Positions 38,101-48,209 of a stretch of DNA of 64,000 nt are shown here, in pieces. Location of the stretch: contig NC_085129.1 of NCBI RefSeq assembly GCF_030269925.1, positions 16,855,501 to 16,919,500 of the forward strand, written 5' to 3'. Numbering within the stretch: the first letter of the stretch is position 1; each line of letters opens with the position of its first letter. Origin of the DNA: Bombyx mori (taxonomy: Eukaryota > Arthropoda > Insecta > Lepidoptera > Bombycidae). The notes beneath the pieces are model-generated. The model was not told where the DNA came from. It made no database searches and worked only from the letters and a program-made list of their open reading frames with translations. A program made the translations under genes and the position numbers.

Positions 38101-41100
38101 TTTTTGTTAATCGGTGATATGAGCTAAAGAAGCCTTTGAATGTATGACAATTAAAAACGCGATATTACAGCGTTTTATTAAAAACGTTTTGTTAGCGACT
38201 GTACCTGGCCGCGAAGAGTCTGGCTCCGATGTTCTGACCTCGGTGCTCGGGCAGCACCGTGAGCCCGCTCGAGGTCAAGTACTTGTCCACGCCGTAGTAT
38301 TTGAATACGTTGCACAAATTCTCCGCTTCTATCAGTGTCCTAAGCAGCTTCTTCCAGGATTCGCCTTTTACCTGCAATCGCAGAAGGGTTCTCTAGTCGG
38401 CGGCATCCATCCCGCACGGAACGCCACTACCTTAATGCCCATTTAAGCCGTAAATCAATCGGGCATTTCAAGGAACTTCAGGCGTCATGTGGCCTCGATA
38501 ATGGCAATTTGGTAGGCAGCGGCTTGGCTCTGCCCCTGGCATTGCTGAAGTCCATGGGCGACGGTAATCACTCACCATCAGGTGGGCCGTGTACTTGTCT
38601 GCCTACGAGGACAATAAAAAAAATCCTTTTACTCCTGCAAGGATATTTAATTGACAAATCAAAAGCTTTTATTAGTAGTGGAACCACTTGTGGGCCTTTA
38701 CGGGTAGGTACCACCGACCCGTCCTCACTAAGCAGTTGTGCGATTTGGACCTAATGTTTCGAAGTGAGTGGCGACACCCCTGGTAGCCCCAATCATTGGT
38801 TAACATAGAGTGCATAGTCATAACAGAATCTTCATCACTAGACTAGCACACATCGGTAATTGGCTTAACTCATTCATAGCCATAGTTTGGTCAAAACTGG
38901 ATTGAGCACAGTGCGATTTATGGTCACGACTGGATCCTCTCTGAGCATTAGAGTTATGGAAGGTCCGGCACATGACTCAGAGAGCAGTCTGCCCGTGGGT
39001 CGGGTTATCGACAAAGCGAATGTCCCCCCTTTTTTGTAAGGTCAATTGGAGCTGGTAGCTTCGTCGCGTTTTTCATTTTTGCATAGATGTGTTGACGAGC
39101 TCACAGCTCACCTGGTAGCATCTACAACGCAAATGCCGTCACACATCTTGAGATATGAGCTCTAAGGTCTCAGTATAGTTACAACGGCTGCCCCACCCTT
39201 CAAACCGAAACGCATTACTGCTTTACGGCAGAAATAGGCTGGTTGGTGGCACCTACCCGTGCGGACTCACAAGAGGTCCTACCACCAGTAAAGAGTTACA
39301 GAGATGAGGTCAGCAGGCGAGCAGTACATCGGGCCAAGCTCTTAAGTATTGAAGCAACTCCTGGAGGCTGTCTTGTTGGAAAAACGTTTTTACTGTTCCA
39401 CCAATCGTCACCAGCCGACGTATGTCCACTGCTGGACAAAGCTCTCCCCGAAGCTCGCCACTGCGACCAGTCCTGCGCTCCAACCAACGGATTCTCGTGA
39501 CTTTCAATAGATCGTCGGTCTACCTCCTTCCAGGTGGGTAGACCACCATAATAACTCATATTTATTGCTTGATTATTATACGACCTTATTATACCTTCTT
39601 TACAGAGAGCGTTCGTGAACATGCCTTACGTACGTAGCTTCTTAGAGCTGTTGATGCCTGTCTATGGGATTTGAACGCCGGCACGGTCGCATCGCTCGAT
39701 AGGAGCACTCCCAGCCTAACATCTCCAAGAAGTCCTGACCAACTGACGCCAGCAGTGCTGTACCGTATCTAAATCCTCGTCTATATCGTCGATGCTCTTC
39801 ACCAGGACTATGTTGAAGCCGACCAGCTCGTCAGGTTCCCCGTCTACCTCGGTGTAACAAGCCAGACTGACGTTCTGCGCTACGTATTCCTCCCAGTTTT
39901 TCATTATAGTCTCAATTGAAACGGGATCCCTGTTGATTTCTGAATAGAAACATTTGTTTTCTTTAACACACCTTCGTCAGCTCGACTTTGTATCTCATAC
40001 AAAGGTACATACTCGATCTTGTGGACCGAATGGTAAACAGTCGACTTCGCCCTAAGCACGTCATTACAGATCCTCCCGAACTATTAACGGTGCTTTTAGG
40101 TACCACAAGCACCGGTCACCGCCCTCGCCGAGTAAATTAACCCATAGACGCAGCCCACTGAGTTTCTCACCGAACCTTCTCAGTGGGTCGCGTCTTGCTG
40201 GGGTCAGTGTTAGCAACACTCCCGGTTTGAGCCCCGTGAACTCACCCACACGTTAGGGCGAAGCTTAAATAGCCTCTCAAGGCTATCAGCATAGGTAGGG
40301 GACAAATACCTGCTACGGCAGAAATAGGCAGGGTTGTGGTACTTACCCGTGCGGACCCATTAGACGTCCTACCACCAGTAAATTATTAATAAATTGAAGT
40401 TTAATTAAAAACATCTATCTTTTGATACTAATAACAAATGAAACGGACATTTAATTACAAAGATAAATGTTTCAGCCTTTCACCCTTCGATGTACTCATC
40501 ATTCAAAATAGAACTTAAGACTACCCTTGATCGTTTAGAATGAAATCATCATCAGCCTTTATCTGCCCACTACTGGACACAGGCCTTCCCCAATGCCTTC
40601 CACAGAATGCGGTCCTCCGCTTTCCGCATCCAACGACTTCCCGCCGTGCGCACTAAGCCATCGGTCCACCTGGTTGGAGGATGCCCCACACTCCTGGTAC
40701 TATGCCATGGCCTCCATTCGAGAACTTTCCTCCCCCAACTAACCTCAACAGATGTGACCGGCCTATTGCCATTCTAGCCTGCTAACTTTGAGAGCTATGT
40801 CGTCGACTTCGGTTCTCCGTCGAATTTCTTCGTTCCGGATTTTGTCCCTTAGAGTCCCTCTCCATCGCCCACTGTGCGACTCTCAACACGTTCGTGTGAG
40901 CTCAACCTCATTTCTGAATATTGCTATTGTGACGCACCTTTTTCACATATAAAGTTTAGCAACGCCTAAAAACGTCACGCCATAATACGTTCATCTTATG
41001 ATGATTTTTTGTTGTAGGAAACGCGGCGGTGTAGGTTATAACAATCCAATGTGTTGCGGCGCTAAGTAGATGCGCCATAGGAATTTTCCCATAAAATAGA

Positions 41101-41717
41101 CGTTCAAAAACGTTCGGACAAAACAAATATGATAATCTAGAGGCCGCCATATGACGTTGCGCCATTTCACAACGTTGCTCACGCGAGCGTGTTAACTTAT
41201 GGGCCAGCCCCGCCGTCAGTGTCCACTGTGCTTAGTGCGAGTTTTTTAACGATCTCGATAGCGTAAAAGTTAATCCAATTTTATATGCAGTTGGAACAGC
41301 GCCTCTAGCGGCAAACGTAGGCAAACGATCCCATTCCATACAAATATGAGCTAACTTTTACGCTATCGAGAACGTTAATAAACTCGCAATAAGCACACAG
41401 GTTTTCACGCCGTAGGTCATCGCGGGGAGAACACACTGATTAAAGACTTTTGTCTTCAGGCATTGAGGAATTTACGAGGTTATATAATATATTGCACGGA
41501 ATTTCATGAAATCAAATAGCTTTCCCTGAAAACCACATTCATTAAGCTTCGCTTCGATAAATTAGCTCTCAGCACAACCGCTGTAAAGGCATCAGCGGTC
41601 CACGGGCTCTGTCAAAACTTACCTAATACATCACAAAGCGGCTCGTCCCTCAAAAAAGTACTCTTCATTAACTCTAAGCATTTCTCTTTCGCGTCGTCCA
41701 TGTCTCTTATTTGGTAC
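34949..41717 (-). CDS. Insect GNAT, arylalkylamine N-acetyltransferase-like
   Basis: Four minus-strand exons join in phase: 41717-41623, 39939-39764, 38371-38205 and 35153-34949. They give 213 codons, close to the family's usual 210-250. Family features are IRDMDD then STFLRDEPLC near the N-terminus (FxxDEPL is typical of insect aaNAT-like proteins), SLACYTEVDG and ELVGFNIVLV as central strands, and GLTVLPEHRGQNIGARL. The RGxxIG part of that last segment is the acetyl-CoA pyrophosphate-binding motif A. The end is VLAAKCGYETLAELKY. Such enzymes acetylate aromatic amines or related acyl acceptors with acetyl-CoA in the cytosol. Substrate cannot be told from sequence. No stop or frameshift is seen. 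The start codon lies upstream, perhaps past 60889. Confidence 0.88.
35222..35327. mobile_element. MITE-P, left half
   Basis: GTGTGCTTAGTGCGAGCG, AAAAGTTAACTCAAATTTG and AGTGCCCCTAGCGGC. The right half is replaced by LINE sequence at 35328. Confidence 0.7.
35328..35400 (+). repeat. RTE-like LINE 3' tail
   Basis: GGGGAGGCCTACACC and CAGCAGTGGACTGCTACGGG end in (GAT)n, the usual 3' end of lepidopteran RTE-type LINEs. Confidence 0.65.
35401..35559. other. Short unassigned stretch between LINEs
   Basis: No signal was seen. It belongs to the last intron of the GNAT-like gene. Confidence 0.4.
35834..36193 (-). pseudogene. LINE ORF C-terminus after frameshift
   Basis: It continues the same protein: YNMHSRESLREKFKE, LMYVRKHIEEFPKM and SVRLYNKIPQDVQNLHIHRF. 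It ends DCTKWE and a stop. The frameshift near 36205 separates it from the main RT frame. Confidence 0.75.
36195..38060 (-). CDS. LINE reverse transcriptase, 621 codons
   Basis: The reverse transcriptase of the inserted LINE. Motifs are NYRPISVLPTLSKIFEK (298-314), QFGFTRGRST (334-343), CDLSKAFDCV (369-378), GVPQGSILGPFLFLIYINDL (426-445) and the catalytic FADD (458-461). The frame ends at 36195 by a small insertion after FILQKRA. The remaining 120 codons continue in another frame. The frame is also open upstream of the Met to about 38125, where the endonuclease end SDHSGQ is encoded. Confidence 0.8.
   Translation of the reverse strand: MSFESIMNSKDKNTLVIVPINKKRIEKFRNNIKQEHSEIIYNKNPNLSYQNMFERINMVFTDVFIPKTVTLKNKTVFSEWATTGVYKSRKKLYDLYSEKAYNNDETFHQYVRNYSKLFRKVCLAAKSLHLSDLIKNAPDKIKMTWNIIGRESGKVRNSHQEFSLKIDDKLVTSHEDVANAFEKFFSDIPVSTTTSLNSSPTAAEILLHNHVKKCNEIFKFKKINSNNIIKSFNSLNVKNTADLWGISVKVLKSVIDIIASHLVSIFNDCIKCGVFPDLMKHSKVIPLFKSGSTDDPSNYRPISVLPTLSKIFEKIILTQLLEHFKSDNLLHNKQFGFTRGRSTTDAGAYLIKNIFQSWEESHDCLGIFCDLSKAFDCVEHKTLVRKLHHYGIRDGALELITSYLSGRIQTVDVKGNRSSGTTLKMGVPQGSILGPFLFLIYINDLPSFIESRHEVVLFADDTSLLFKIKRQLQVYDEVNDAISCVVHWFRINNLLLNSKKTKCIKFTLKCIKSSLNVRQVDSNVIVSEESLELVESTVFLGITVDSKLQWGPHIHKLASKLSSAAYAVKKIRMLTNADTARLVYFSYFHSVMSYGILLWGNAADVEMIFILQKRAKYTCYL
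38205..38371 (-). CDS. GNAT-like gene, acetyl-CoA-binding exon
   Basis: The acceptor is GCGATTGCAG and the donor is GTACAGTC. It encodes VKGESWKKLLRTLIEAE to NIGARLFAA. Confidence 0.87.
38511..38625 (+). repeat. Jockey-like LINE, 3' end only
   Basis: GGTAGGCAGCGGCTTGGCTC to CTGCCTACGAGGACAATAAA is the 3' terminal 110 bases of the element at 18981-23160. It lies in a GNAT intron. Confidence 0.8.
38672..38760 (+). repeat. Bm1 fragment
   Basis: GTGGAACCACTTGTGGGCC and CGGGTAGGTACCACCGAC, decayed. The 38761-39082 stretch after it is unassigned. Confidence 0.5.
39083..39294 (-). repeat. Bm1-type SINE
   Basis: Reverse of Bm1 with an internal deletion at CACCTGGTAGCATCTAC. It ends CAAGAGGTCCTACCACCAG. 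Confidence 0.8.
39390..39560 (-). pseudogene. RTE-like LINE 3' fragment
   Basis: GTATGTCCACTGCTGGACAA and GATCGTCGGTCTACC are typical of the reversed RTE 3' region in moths. A short tRNA-like head fragment (GGGATTTGAACGCCGG) follows at 39667-39682. Confidence 0.5.
39764..39939 (-). CDS. GNAT-like gene, central exon
   Basis: The acceptor is GTTTCTATTCAG. It encodes INRDPVSIETIMKNWEEYVA to DEDLDT. The donor GTACAG is non-optimal but gives the correct phase to the next exon. Confidence 0.82.
40055..40308 (+). repeat. SINE-B copy with central deletion
   Basis: CACGTCATTACAGATCCTCC to ATCAGCATAGGTAGGGG. The segment between GGGTCGCGT and CTTGCTGGGG is shortened. A reversed Bm1 fragment follows at 40309-40383. 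Confidence 0.75.
40384..40552. mobile_element. MITE-Q relative, decayed
   Basis: AATTACAAAGATAAATGTTT and CCTTTCACCCTTCGATG match the right part of MITE-Q at 42408-42647. Confidence 0.45.
40553..40900 (-). pseudogene. RTE-like LINE ORF C-terminal fragment
   Basis: The minus strand reads ERRNSTENRSRRHSSKVSRL, then VLEWRPWHST, GHPPTRWTDGLVRTAGSRWM and DRILWKALGKACVQ, the standard RTE C-terminus. It has internal frameshifts. Confidence 0.7.
40901..41227. other. Unassigned stretch
   Basis: A 69-codon minus frame (40956-41165) has no recognised domain. The AACGTTGC-type motifs at both sides may be a decayed MITE. It lies in a GNAT intron. Confidence 0.3.
41228..41400. mobile_element. MITE-P copy
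   Basis: Ends CACTGTGCTTAGTGCGAG and CTCGCAATAAGCACACAGG are inverted repeats. The centre has GGAACAGCGCCTCTAGCGGC. It lies in a GNAT intron. Confidence 0.75.
41623..41717 (-). CDS. GNAT-like gene, exon with DEPL motif
   Basis: The acceptor is TTTGTCTTCAAG and the donor is GTAAGTTTTG. It encodes YQIRDMDDAKEKCLELMKST and LRDEPLCDVL. It begins with one base of a split codon, so a coding exon must precede it. Confidence 0.85.
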
Positions 41718-41950
41718 CTTGAAGACAAATAGAGTTTTGAACAAGGCCCAGATTAGTTGGGACGATGTTGATTGCGTGCATCACACAATACAATTGTTGG
41801 ACCAAACGACGCAATGTAATCAATTCTAGAGTCGTTTAATCAGACGACGCGATCCCATCAATGTAGAAGCCTAGTAGTTACGGGAAACAGACATAGTCCG
41901 AAATTACTATTGAACTTAGGTGTGAAATGAAAAGTATTAGTTAAGGATAT

Positions 41951-42358
41951 TTTTAAGCTATTGCATAGCTTTTATCGGATGTTTGGGCGCGGCGACCGAA
42001 TCAAGAAATTCCGTAACGAAAATAAAACCTAAAAACCCCCACTCTCCGCCTACCATGTAGCTCGCGTTCAACACATTCACTCGTTGCGCTTGTGTAGTGT
42101 TTGTGAATAAGCGCGTGGCGTGACGTCGCACTGAATGCGCATCATGACTAGTCTGCCCATCTCTCTCTCGCGTGGTCTAGCTTATGTGTGTGAAGGGGAC
42201 GGTTAATATTTTGCGTTTGTTAATGTTTATAAATACAGTGTGGTTTTATTTTATTATTGTTATAATATTAAATTGTTATTGTCTAATTATAATCGCATAA
42301 GTTGATAAAAATGCTATGGCAATAGCTTTACCGCGGCAATCCCCGAGTGCCACACGTG
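41951..42358 (-). mobile_element. MITE-R, copy 2
   Basis: TTTTTAAGCTATTGCATAGC at the left and GCAATAGCTTTACCGCGGCA to GAGTGCCACACGTG at the right. It is the reverse complement of 18578-18980 with scattered substitutions. Confidence 0.65.
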
Positions 42359-42407
42359 TTTTTTTTTTTTCAAATTAGACTATAGTATGAAATATATTGA
42401 AATCGAC

Positions 42408-42647
42408 GGGTAAAAAGCTATTTCGTTTAAGCGACATATTTGTAACTTTACAGGAGAGGCATTTATGTTTGGAACATTTGTAAAAAATATAATGACAAAA
42501 AAAACTTCTTCAGCTATTTGAATGTGGTAATTATACATAAATAAAGTTCAATTAAAACCATCGATTTTTTTATCTTAATTAATACAAAATAAAACGGACC
42601 TTTAATTACAAAGATAAATGTCGCTTAAACCAAATAGCCTTTCACCC
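42408..42647. mobile_element. MITE-Q (240 bp)
   Basis: Terminal inverted repeats of about 32 bases are GGGTAAAAAGCTATTTCGTT on the left and, reversed, GGGTGAAAGGCTATTTGGTT on the right. Both run on through TAAGCGACAT. A related right end is at 1665-1695. Confidence 0.7.
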
Positions 42648-42900
42648 TTCAAAATGTCTATTGATGTTTGTCCAAGGCAAGCTACCTACTTATTTTAGAT
42701 GTAATTTAGAATAGTTTATCACACTGACATCTTAGCTGGTTTTCCATCCCTCTCTTTGCCTTTAAAACGACTCCATACCTGCCCGATGGGAACACTGGCG
42801 GGCCTCTGAAATGGCATTTTCTGAAAAGGAATTCACTCGAGTCAATTCATATAGAACAGCAGTCATTGTCGCCGACAGATTGGCTCAAAGGCCGAAAAAA

Positions 42901-43013
42901 ACGGTAGGCAGCGGGTTGGCTCTGCCCCTGGCATTGCTGAAGTCCATGGGCGACGCTAACCACTCACCATCAGGCGGGCCGTATACTCGTCTGCCTACAA
43001 GGGCAAAAAAAAA
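42901..43013 (+). repeat. Jockey-like LINE, 3' end only
   Basis: CGGTAGGCAGCGGGTTGG to TGCCTACAAGGGCAAAAA. Confidence 0.8.
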
Positions 43014-43938
43014 GGTGGGCGCGAAGAAGCGTCGCTGCGGAGGGTAGATACATTCTCGATTTAAATCAGATTGATCAAACAGCGGGTAATCTTAAATACT
43101 CACATACGCTCACCTTTGTACCTACATCTAAAACACTAAACACTAACCGATATTGATTGCAAATATCTCAATCGTAAATTTTGCTATAAATTTTATTAAT
43201 ATTAACATTTCTATTATATTTATTAATCATTGGAAAACCGATCTTTCTCGAATTTAGAACTTAGGTTTGTGTTAACATAATGAACAAAATTGAACAAAAT
43301 TATGAATACATTTATTCAAACAAATGAGCCACTACGACGATTGGCAATTTTATTGGGAGATCTTAATATTTCAGCTTTTTAAGGCTTCAATATATTTACC
43401 GTTTGAGGCGAGAGCTAACAGATACATTAGGTTATTTATAAAAAAAAAAACAATAAACACAAAATTCATTATTAATCACAACACAATATCGTTGTTTTTC
43501 TGCGAAATTGCCGGTCATATTCGAAAACTAGTTTCCGTAAACTTGTTTACAATTCATCTTCAATTATAAACACTGCATTTAATATTAATACAACATTATA
43601 CTATTGAAAAACTGTCGAACGTGTGAAATTTAAACTCTTTGATGCAAATAGTTTGAGGCAAACTTACGTATTTTTAATTTTTGTGCGTTCAATATGAGAT
43701 ACGAAACACAAATGCCAATAGATTATACACTTAATATTTGAGACAAATGCGGATACGTCGGGTAAATTATCGTAATGCACAAGCGATCGATTGAATGATA
43801 AACGAAAAAAAACTTTAAGACTTGGAGATAAAGCCTTATCGGGTTAGCGCTGGGAATAGGTTTGTGTGTAACGAGACTTGGATGTGTGCGTTCGAGTGTG
43901 CCAGTTTCCATTGTTTTGCAAAACGATTTTATATTTTA
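43014..43938. other. Unassigned AT-rich stretch
   Basis: No exon was recognised. A GTAAGT-like minus donor near 43662 lacks a credible exon. It is part of the presumed long first intron of the GNAT-like gene. Confidence 0.35.
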
Positions 43939-45049
43939 CTAGCTGACCCGGCAAACGTTGTGTTGCCTTAATAAGATATCTAGGGAAATTCTACTGTAGA
44001 AAAAAAAAATCATTTAACCACATAACACTACATTATAAACAAAAAAAAAATTTCCAAAAAATTAAAATAAAAACTAAATTTTCGGGTGGACAACCCTTTT
44101 CACTTAGTGGTATGATAAATAGATAGTAGCCGATTCTCAGACCTACTATTGATACACAAATAAAACCAAAAAAACATGGCTGAAAAATGTATAGTATTGT
44201 ATAGCTCTCAAATATATTAAGTGTATAATCTATGATTTATAGTGAGTAAGTAAAACAGGAGACTGGCTTCGTCCTCATCCCTACTACATGATGTTTGCTG
44301 GATGAGTGGTGACACCTGGCGGGGATAGCTGATCGATTGATAGTAGATCAGTAGTCGACCGGCGAGGGCGGGAGATCAAATTCAATTTAAAAAAATCATA
44401 ATTAAAGGAACTTGAAATTATAAACTCTGAATAAGAATTTATCGTACTACAATTATAATATTTGATTGCCATCTTGCAACCTTATTGCGGATCTGTGCAT
44501 AGAATAAAAAAAATATTAATCGGGGTGGAAAAATAGGGGTTGATCGTATAAGAGTGAAAATTGAGAGTAATATGTTTTTATTTTATTTTAAGTCATTACA
44601 AAACAAAATAAAAAACTTGCCAAAAAAATTAAAGTTTATAATTAACAAATAAAAAATAGGGGTTGATCGTAGAGGGATGAAAATTTTAGAGTAATATGAA
44701 TTTTTTTATTCTACGTCATGACAAAATAAAAACAAAATTCTCGCAAAAAATTTAAAAATTTCTAATTAGCAAATAAAAAATAAGGGTTGATCGTAAAGGG
44801 GTAAAAATTTAGGGTTGTATGTATTCTTGTATGCTGTATCATAAAAAAATAAAAATTAAAAATTTTGTCTAAAAAATAAATAAAAAAATTTAGGGGTGGA
44901 CTACCCCTAACATTTAGGGGGATGAAAAATAGATGTTGGCCGATTCCCATAGATACCGGATAAGCACAAAAAATTTCATCAAAACCGGTCAAGCCGTTTC
45001 GGAGGAGTATGGCAACGAAAACTGTGACACGAGAATTTTATATATTAGA
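43939..45049 (-). mobile_element. Helitron-type element with internal tandem repeats (1.1 kb)
   Basis: Read on the minus strand it starts TCTAATATATAAAATTCTCG after A and ends CGGGTCAGCTAG before T. This obeys the Helitron A|TC...CTAG|T insertion rule. It has no Rep/helicase coding, so it is non-autonomous. The sequences beside its ends (AACGTTGTGTTGCC and CCGTTTCGGAGGAGTATGG) are common in moth genomes. Confidence 0.65.
44533..44900. repeat. Three tandem units of about 123 bases inside the Helitron
   Basis: ATAGGGGTTGATCGTATAAG (44533), ATAGGGGTTGATCGTAGAGG (44656) and ATAAGGGTTGATCGTAAAGG (44780) each start a unit. Each runs on to GTAATATG-type and AAAAATAA-type sequence. Confidence 0.8.
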
Positions 45050-45424
45050 TTTTTGTTGAATCGTCACTAGTCGTAATCTTGATTCACTTTAAATAATAAT
45101 GTTTGTTAGACGATTGAAAGCCTTTTTCTCATCATTGTAACCTGGCTTTCTGTAAACAGATGGCAAAATTGCAAAGCGTAATTACACAATACAGTGTTTA
45201 AATAAAATTAAAATAAAATTGTTCTAGAAGTCTATGAAGAGAATTTTATAATAGTATTACAAGTAATACAATTTTCTTGCTTATATTATTATGCTTATTA
45301 TATGCAATATAATTGAACCTAAATGTTTATTTTCATATGCAGCATATAGTGGAGTAACTATATTGTTGTATATGGATAAAACATACTTGTATTTATTTTA
45401 TGTTTTACTGAAGATGCATATTAC

Positions 45425-45668
45425 TACTAGTGGTAGGACATCTTATGAGTTCACACGGGTACTACCACCCGGTCTATTTCTGCCGTGAAGCAGTAATGCG
45501 TTTTGGTATGAAGGGTGGGGCAGCCCTTGTACTGTAAGAACTGAGACCTTAGAACTTATATCTCAAGGTGGGTGGCGCATTTACGTCGTAGATGTCTATG
45601 GGCTCCAGTAACCACTTAATACCAGGTGGGCTGTGAGCTCATCCACACACCTAAGCAATAAAAAACAA
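45425..45668 (+). repeat. Bm1-type SINE
   Basis: TACTAGTGGTAGGACATC to CACCTAAGCAATAAAAAAC. Confidence 0.85.
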
Positions 45669-46402
45669 ATAATTAAAAAATACTATTTTGTACTGGGTAC
45701 AAAGGGAATAAACGAATGCTTCAAGAAACCTATCTAATTATCAAAGTACAAAACTTATCTTTCAGCGTAAACGCCATCTACAGGACCGTTTTAAAGTTAT
45801 CAAAATATAAATTAGTATGTCAATTTCAAGGTAATATGTACAATAATGTTTTCTTTACTCTATAGTTAGAATCTGCATTAGATATATTAATCAAAATTCC
45901 GCGGTAGAAGGTCGTCAACACGAACCGTTTTTCACCATTATTTTTTTTAATGCAACAACGTTTTTCTCGTCGTACATTGGAAACGTACTATTTACGTAGT
46001 GACGATGATGTAATTCGCGACCAGTGCGCCGGAGTTCACAACAAGAAATACCTTAACTTAGCACTTGATTCATTAGTTTATAATACGACTTTTTTTTCGT
46101 ATTCACCAACGTAGGTATTGTTTCTAAAGACTTTGGTTTTTCTGTGACATAGAACCGCAAAAAACGTTGCATATGTTTCTGAGAAAACAGCGTCTTGTAA
46201 TTATTTTACGCGCGAAAATCGTCCGTCACAAATAAATTCAACCACTAACAGTGTTGCCAGCCAGCATTTTTGTCAGAATTTTGAGACGATGCCCTTACAA
46301 TGGACACAAGTAAATTGTAGAAGTAACGTTAATTTTAATATAAGCAAATAAAACAATTCATCTGTTACAGATTACACACGGTCAACTACCACTAAGGATT
46401 CC
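45669..46402. other. Unassigned AT-rich stretch
   Basis: Nothing was recognised apart from the left target duplication of retroposon D (46391-46402). Confidence 0.4.
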
Positions 46403-46820
46403 TTTTTTTTAAAGGATTTTATGACCTGGTAACTGAAACCTTTAAGTCATGTCTTATTTTAATTTATGTTCATATTTTTGTGAAAAATGATATTATGGAG
46501 TGAAATGAAATGAAGATGATTAATTTGAGACACTAATCAACTGGGATGAAATTAAATGAAATGAATTGAGATGATATGGAATGAAATATAATCTCAGCAA
46601 AATGGTGGTCATTTACTAAGATTTTTTCAGTGGACTTTTTGGAGGATCCCGAGAAGCTACGTCCAGCGGCTTTGTTTCATTTTACCACATTTGTGCACTT
46701 TCACAGATATTAAACAGTTAATAAACCACCATTATTACACATTTAAACCCGAAGAAACACTAAATAGACAAAATAAAAGAAATCACACAACTTCACTCCT
46801 CGCGTTCCCGCCAAAAAGTC
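46403..46820 (-). mobile_element. Retroposon D with 12-base target duplication (418 bp)
   Basis: The direct repeat ACTAAGGATTCC lies immediately outside both ends (46391-46402, 46821-46832). A T-run at the left is the reversed A-tail. The body contains GGACTTTTTGGAGGATCCCG and CATTTGTGCACTTTCACAG. It shares about 260 bases with 53310-53572 and 3' sequence with 32186-32360. No ORF was seen, so it is SINE-like or a LINE remnant. Confidence 0.7.
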
Positions 46821-46832
46821 ACTAAGGATTCC

Positions 46833-47229
46833 CTGTACTATGGGAACACAGACTCATACATATACACGTAACCTCTATATGATTTATGATATAAATCTTA
46901 TAATAAGTAATGCAGGTGACATAAATTGTATTTTGAAACATTGGAAGAAGAAACAGAAAACATTGAAACATTTTGAATATTGAAACATATGAAACATAAG
47001 AACTGGTGAAGCAATAGCTTTAAATGTTGTATCTCTTTATAGAGCAACTTTCCTGAGCTAATCTTTCTTTTACGGTGAATAAAATAAATCTACATTATAT
47101 ACACATACTTACATACGTTTATATAAACAGATATATGGATATTTAACACCTGAACAAAGTTAAGAGCTAATTTTTTCCCCGACTTATTCGCTTGGTTGTC
47201 TAAAAAACTACTTCAGCTACAACCAGACC
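46833..47229. other. Unassigned AT-rich stretch
   Basis: No recognised feature. Confidence 0.4.
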
Positions 47230-47612
47230 GGTAGGTGAGTTCACTTGATCGGAAGTATTTGCCTACACTAGCCCTAGCAAAAGCAGTGCTTGAATTTACC
47301 ACCGGATTGGAATCGCGACACACTGAGTAGATCCGGCGAGAAACTCAGTGGGCTGTGTGTGTCTACGGCACGGAAAGAGGTGATGTGGTGCTATTCGAGG
47401 ACCCTAACTGTGAGGAAATGCACGGTTTCGGTTTCTAGTGGATCGAGTTTTTTATTGTCCCTATAGGCAGACCAGCATATGGCTCGTTTAATTTACAGTC
47501 GCTTAAGGACGTCAGCGATGCCAGCACCGCAAAGACTGAATCTACCACCGGGTTGGAATCACGACCCACTGAGAAGATCCGGCGAGAAACTCAGTGGGCT
47601 GTGTCTATGGGT
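47230..47612 (-). repeat. SINE-B pieces flanking a jockey-like LINE 3' scrap
   Basis: SINE-B reversed pieces are at 47230-47365 and 47518-47612 (AATCTACCACCGGGTTGG). Between them TTTTATTGTCCCTATAGGC at 47448-47467 and GCGATGCCAGCACCGC at 47515-47530 resemble the reversed LINE 3' end. The TTTACCACCGGATTGG segment occurs on both sides. Confidence 0.5.
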
Positions 47613-48049
47613 TATAAGAGTTAACAAACTAGATTATAACACGAATTTTACTCCGATCTGGGAATTAAGGGACTCACGACCAAAGGAGTTCTAATTATGC
47701 CGCAAAAATGTGTTTATCTAAAACTCAATTTTCATTAGGTTTCAAATATGTATATACAAGGACCAATTTCGTGTGTAGTCTCGATATTCACAACCTCCGA
47801 TCTGGCAACCCTAAGTAGTACGTATCTGAACTGCTTCGACCGTGGCCTAATAGAATTGATAAACATCTATTTTTAAACGGGCAAAGATAAAACGGCCCAA
47901 TATAATTTCCCCTTCTGTTTGATTATAGATTCAATTAATTAAAACTATTTTTACGGATTAACTTTTTTAGCGCAATCCGTTTAAAGTGCGTAATTTAAGT
48001 ACAAAACTGCGCAAAAGTCAGTTTTCCGACGTTCCGCACCTTATACGCC
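47613..48049. other. Unassigned stretch
   Basis: No recognised feature. Confidence 0.35.
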
Positions 48050-48209
48050 ACGTCCTTACGGATCCATCAGGTCCAATAACCCTTGCATTAGACAACTTTA
48101 GCTCTAACATTAGGAGCAGACGTAGAGGCCCCGGTAACCGCAACCTAACCTGCAACCTAACCTAAACATCAGCCCACTGAGTTTCTCGCCGGATCTTCTC
48201 ATCGGGTCG
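48050..48209 (+). repeat. SINE-B variant, 5' part
   Basis: CCTTACGGATCCATCAGGTCC, CCGGTAACCGCAACC and GTTTCTCGCCGGATCTTCTC. It is cut at a T-run where an inverted SINE-B begins. Confidence 0.65.

Larger units (their letters stand above)
35560..38130 (-). mobile_element. Daphne/jockey-type LINE, 5' truncated, in a GNAT intron
   Basis: The minus strand runs from an endonuclease end (SDHSGQ, near 38085) through a reverse transcriptase to a 3' tail of repeated GATTTT units (35560-35587). It is inserted in the last intron of the GNAT-like gene, in the same orientation as the gene. Assignment to Daphne-like elements rests on the tail type and is tentative. Confidence 0.7.

Noticed and set aside
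35531..38129. GCTAAAG as target duplication of the Daphne-like LINE
   Set aside because: It occurs at 35531-35537 and 38123-38129, but the left copy is more than 20 bases from the tail, so chance is likely.
40956..41165. 69-codon minus frame as a GNAT exon
   Set aside because: It has no similarity to the family, and the phases of the flanking exons already fit together without it.
44533..44900. CRISPR-like array of three units
   Set aside because: The units are 123 bases, contiguous and diverged, without spacers, inside a eukaryotic transposon.
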